A stretch of DNA of 64,000 nt from positions 1-64,000 of the forward strand of contig NZ_JACHLK010000022.1 in assembly GCF_014207955.1 (NCBI RefSeq). The letters run 5' to 3'. Each line of letters begins with the position of its first letter. Positions within the stretch are counted from its first letter, which is position 1. Both the position numbers and the translations under genes were made by a program. The notes below the pieces were generated by a model. It was not told where the DNA came from. It made no database searches and was given only the letters and a program-made list of their open reading frames with translations. The stretch comes from Acidovorax soli (GTDB taxonomy: Bacteria; Pseudomonadota; Gammaproteobacteria; Burkholderiales; Burkholderiaceae_C). Shown piece after piece: positions 61,313-64,000 of this stretch.

Positions 61313-61849
61313 ATGGGCACCACCACATCCGCCGAGGACGAGATGGCCATGCAGGCCTGGGCCTCGCATGTGGGCATGGCAGAGCAGTTGGGCGCACCCT
61401 GGGTGGTGAACCTGCAGCTTTCCACGGTGCCCATGAACCACTGGTTCTACCGGCGCAAGGCGCTCCAGCCCGCAGACCTGCAACTGGACATCGCCATCCC
61501 CAGCTACGGCCTGTGGTGCGCCACGCTGCGCCGGCACGACGGCCTGTTCATGGCCCAGTGGCGGCCGGGCGGCCGCTTCAGTATCGATTCGCAGCAGATG
61601 AAGTACACGCGCCTGACCCCCTGGCCCGCCATGCCATCGCTGATGGACTTCCCGGCCCTGGCAGGGGCGCTGGAGCAGGTGCTGTCGGTGCGCTTCATCC
61701 GCCATGCCAACCTGGGCGCGAACGGCCTGGCCGTCGACCTCGAACACTGGGCCGCCGCCGAGCACGGCACCGCCGCCCTGCGCCAATGGCTGGCCCCCTG
61801 TGCGGACACGCTGGGCACCCACTACCGGGCAGCACAGGCCAGCGCATGA
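61313..61849 (+). CDS. Hypothetical protein
   Basis: This 178-residue soluble protein has no signal peptide. It contains VNLQLSTVPMNHWFYRRKALQ, AIPSYGLWCATLRRHDGLFMAQWRPGG and a C-terminal helix pair (GTAALRQWLAPCADTLG). The family is not recognised. It begins 12 bp after the preceding stop and overlaps the next gene by 4 bp (ATGA), so it belongs to the same operon. Confidence 0.65.
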   Translation: MGTTTSAEDEMAMQAWASHVGMAEQLGAPWVVNLQLSTVPMNHWFYRRKALQPADLQLDIAIPSYGLWCATLRRHDGLFMAQWRPGGRFSIDSQQMKYTRLTPWPAMPSLMDFPALAGALEQVLSVRFIRHANLGANGLAVDLEHWAAAEHGTAALRQWLAPCADTLGTHYRAAQASA

Positions 61850-62571
61850 CAACGCCCTGCCCGCACTGCGGCGCCACCACCATTGCCTTCACCCCCTCCG
61901 ATGCCGACTTCGGGGCCGTGGTGCGCGCACTCGCCAATGGCTCCAAAACCCTGGCCGCGGGCGAGTACAAATGGTTTGCCCAGTGCACCGACGCCGAGGC
62001 CACGGCCTGGGTCGCGCACCTGCTGCACTGCGCCCACGCCTGGCCCCAGGCCGAGGCAGACGAAGCCGTTCTGGCCCAGGTGGAGGCCGCCTTTGCCGGC
62101 GTGGGCAAGCCCGCACACTTCACCAACCGCAGCCACTGCGACGAGTGCCGTACGCACGACGACACATTGCGCGCCCGCACGCGCGCCACCCTGCGCCGCA
62201 GCGACCTGGGCAACGCGGGCTGGGACCCGATCACGTTTTCGAGTGCCGACGGCATTGGCTACTTCTTCCCCAACCTCGCCCGCTTTGCCCTGCTGCCCGA
62301 TGTGTGGCCCGACCACAGCTGGTATGCCGACCAACTGCTCTCGCACCTGGCCTGGGATGGTGCCGACAACCGCTTCCTGGCCTGGTGCACGCCCGTGCAG
62401 CGCAGCGCCGTGCACGCGCTGCTGGCGCACATTGCGGCCACGCGCGGGGATGTGGCCGTGCACCATGCATGCGAGGACGCGCTGCAGGCAGCGCTGACGG
62501 TATGGCAGGCCCCCTCCGGACAACCGCCACAGCCCGGCGCACATGGCGCACCACCACCCACCACCGCTTGA
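61846..62571 (+). CDS. Hypothetical protein, DUF6714-like
   Basis: This 241-residue protein begins with a zinc-ribbon-like CPHCG and has the features of DUF6714 proteins: a GVGKPAHFTNRSHCDECRTHDDTLR segment and GIGYFFPNLARFAL, with a Pro-rich end. The role is unknown. It is coupled to the gene upstream (ATGA overlap) and overlaps the start of the DUF3626 gene by 29 bp. Confidence 0.7.
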   Translation: MTTPCPHCGATTIAFTPSDADFGAVVRALANGSKTLAAGEYKWFAQCTDAEATAWVAHLLHCAHAWPQAEADEAVLAQVEAAFAGVGKPAHFTNRSHCDECRTHDDTLRARTRATLRRSDLGNAGWDPITFSSADGIGYFFPNLARFALLPDVWPDHSWYADQLLSHLAWDGADNRFLAWCTPVQRSAVHALLAHIAATRGDVAVHHACEDALQAALTVWQAPSGQPPQPGAHGAPPPTTA

Positions 62572-63446
62572 CGGCCTCCCCGCGGGCCCACCGCAGGACC
62601 GCGCGCTGCGGGAGGTCGAGGCCAAAGCGCGCAACACCACGGTTGAGCGTGCACAGCCGCTGGATAAGGCCGCCCGCATTACCCTGCAGTTCCACCCCGA
62701 CCGCTGGCACCAGGGCCGGCCCATCCTGCAGGCCTTGCGCGAGGATGGCTGCTACAAATCCCAGTTCGAAACCCGCACCAGCAACGGCGGCCTGACTGCG
62801 CACGAGGGTGGCGACCGGTGGCAGTGGGAGAGCCGCATCTTCGGCGGTGCGTACGACGGCGCGGCCCCCCGGCGAGCGACCCAAGTACGGCGCACTGAAC
62901 CACCGCGCCCTGCCCACGGGCGCAGCACCACGCTTTGGCTCGGCCTACCTGCGCCTGAAACCCGAGGTGCTGCAGCGCGCCACCTTCTGCTACCCCGACA
63001 GCGTGTTTGAACCGCAGCACTTCGGCACGGTGGACCACGCCACGGCGCTCATTGCGCTGGCCGAAGCGAACCGCCAGCCCGACCCGCTGGACCGCTACAT
63101 CGAAGCCCACGTGCATGGCCCCGTGCTGCTGGCGCGTGATGTGGAGGCGCTGGTACTGGATCCATGCTTCCGCGAAAGTCCTCTAGAGGAGTTGGCACGC
63201 CAACTGCCCTGTCCTGTGGAATGGCATGCGGGGTTTCGGCTGGACGTGGAAGTCTTGCTGCAGCACGCGGACTACCGGGGCTCGGCCATCGCCGCGCTGG
63301 GTGCGCAGATCGCCCGGCACGGCGTGCTGACACCGGCCGCCATCGGCGAGGCCGCGGCCTCAGGGCAGCACGACCCGCAGGCGCTCAAGAAGGTGTGGCA
63401 CTACGTGGCGCGCTTCGGCGACCTGTCGAAGGCTCAAGGGGCCTGA
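62543..63446 (+). pseudogene. DUF3626 protein, frameshifted at a C6 tract
   Basis: The first frame (62543 to about 62867) encodes the DUF3626 N-terminal part: ITLQFHPDRWHQGRPILQALREDG, YKSQFETRTSNGGLTAHEGGDRWQWESRIFGGAYD. At the CCCCCC run near 62866-62872 the homology moves one base forward to the second frame (GERPKYGALNHR, GSAYLRLKPEVLQRATFCYPDSVF, then ALKKVWHYVARFG), which runs to the stop at 63446. One fewer C would restore a ~300-residue gene. The cause may be a real mutation, slippage-based variation or a sequencing error. The function of the family is unknown. Confidence 0.8.
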
Positions 63447-63457
63447 GATGCGGCCCG

Positions 63458-63868
63458 TCATGGCACCCGGTCCCCATCCCGTATCTGCGCCACCACCCCG
63501 TTCTGCAGCCGCACCACCGACATGAAGTTGCCCGGGCCGCGGTGGTAGGTCCACTCGTCCACGTACTCGCACTGCTCGGTGACTATCTGGCGGGGCGCCT
63601 CGCGCGGGTGCAGGGGCACGGTCCACAGCACGCGGGGAATACGGATGCACACCGTGTCGGTGGCGAAGGGCTGGCCGCACTTCATGACCAGGCTGGCGCG
63701 CGAATCGCCCACACCCACCAGGCGGCCGCCGCAGCCCAGGCCCTGGGCATGGGCCTGCTTCACGGGCGCCAACATGCCCGCGGTGGCAATGGCCGCCAGG
63801 GCCAGGCACAGGGCACCGCGTGCAAACCATTGCGACGACGCGGGGAAACAGGTGGTTGGTGGCAGCAT
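63458..63868 (-). CDS. DUF2845 exported protein
   Basis: This 136-residue protein has an N-terminal signal peptide (ALCLALAAIATAGMLAPVKQAHA) and the DUF2845 core: GLGCGGRLVGVGDSRASLVMKCGQP, CEYVDEWTYHRGPGNFMSVVRLQNGVVAQI. The family is periplasmic, carries conserved cysteines and has no known function. A start at 63886 (MRIQTT) is also possible. It is convergent with the DUF3626 gene. Confidence 0.85.
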   Translation of the reverse strand: MLPPTTCFPASSQWFARGALCLALAAIATAGMLAPVKQAHAQGLGCGGRLVGVGDSRASLVMKCGQPFATDTVCIRIPRVLWTVPLHPREAPRQIVTEQCEYVDEWTYHRGPGNFMSVVRLQNGVVAQIRDGDRVP

Positions 63869-63927
63869 GGTCGTTTGGATGCGCATCACGCACAAAAGTT
63901 TGGCACACAGAGCGCACGCCGCAACGA

Positions 63928-63952
63928 AAAAGGCCCGCACACGGCGGGCCCT
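63928..63952 (-). terminator. Rho-independent terminator on the minus strand
   Basis: GGCCCGC-ACACG-GCGGGCC forms a 7-bp GC stem; on the minus strand it is followed by a run of T's (TTTTT). It would end a minus-strand gene lying beyond the right edge of the window. A second hairpin (CCTGCAGGCTCAA / TTGAGCCTGCAGG) is present at about 63968-63996. Confidence 0.6.
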
Positions 63953-64000
63953 TGCGGGGTTGGCGCCCTGCAGGCTCAACGGTTGAGCCTGCAGGCGGGT

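Overview
The window is high-GC bacterial chromosome with GC-rich third codon positions, many 4-bp ATGA/GTGA gene overlaps, and genes typical of Burkholderiales (Bug-type solute receptor, TorF-type porin, orphan YcgR-like PilZ protein, HU-beta next to ppiD). Protein character and extragenic repeats suggest a member of the Comamonadaceae such as Acidovorax; this is an inference from style, not a marker-gene result.

Layout. 1-2.6 kb: probable end of an insertion sequence, then an alpha/beta-hydrolase lipoprotein gene broken by a 268-bp inverted-repeat (MITE-like) element, and an unrelated lipoprotein. 2.7-8.9 kb: NYN/OST-HTH protein, three small genes of unknown function, an exported RCC1-repeat protein and an exported protein. 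9-12 kb: a double-CxxC protein, unknown proteins, and a decayed copy of the C-terminus of the 8.0 kb gene. 12-15.7 kb: aldo/keto reductase, then a flavodoxin-fold oxidoreductase with its own TetR regulator and a 35-bp operator. 15.9-18.5 kb: an isolated AAA-ATPase/TOPRIM (OLD-type) gene, a candidate defence gene, and a small membrane protein. 18.7-25.5 kb: conserved core: PilZ protein, tRNA-His, ppiD, tRNA-Val, hupB (with a good sigma-70 promoter), pgsA, uvrC.

25.6-31.5 kb: nitroreductase, two translationally coupled exported proteins, and a LysR / wrbA-MFS divergent pair with a palindrome between them. 31.6-37 kb: a co-directional export-oriented cluster (cytochrome c, Tat-type FAD-linked sugar-lactone oxidase, Tat-type DSD1/alanine-racemase-like PLP enzyme, DUF2147 protein, TorF porin) facing a TetR gene. 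37-38.3 kb: hydrolase and GNAT. 38.4-44.2 kb: a catabolic operon under an IclR regulator: thiolase-like protein lacking the usual cysteine, DUF35 OB-fold/zinc-ribbon partner, Bug receptor, ADP-forming acyl-CoA ligase. 44.3-51.9 kb: two sigma-70-like factors around a ClpP paralogue, DHFR-like protein, AraC regulator, EstB-like serine hydrolase, VOC protein.

52.2-60 kb holds the most striking structure. A glutathione S-transferase gene is split in two by 7,737 bp bounded by inverted copies of one IS5-family end and flanked by a TAA direct repeat; removing the insert and one repeat restores the GST frame exactly. The insert carries a 2,011-residue DUF4347/Ig-like/RTX/DUF4214 secreted protein, a broken cobO fragment and a degenerate IS5-family transposase. 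After it come a possible small RNA, small conserved unknown proteins, a frameshifted DUF3626 gene and a DUF2845 protein. No CRISPR array, rRNA or prophage was seen.
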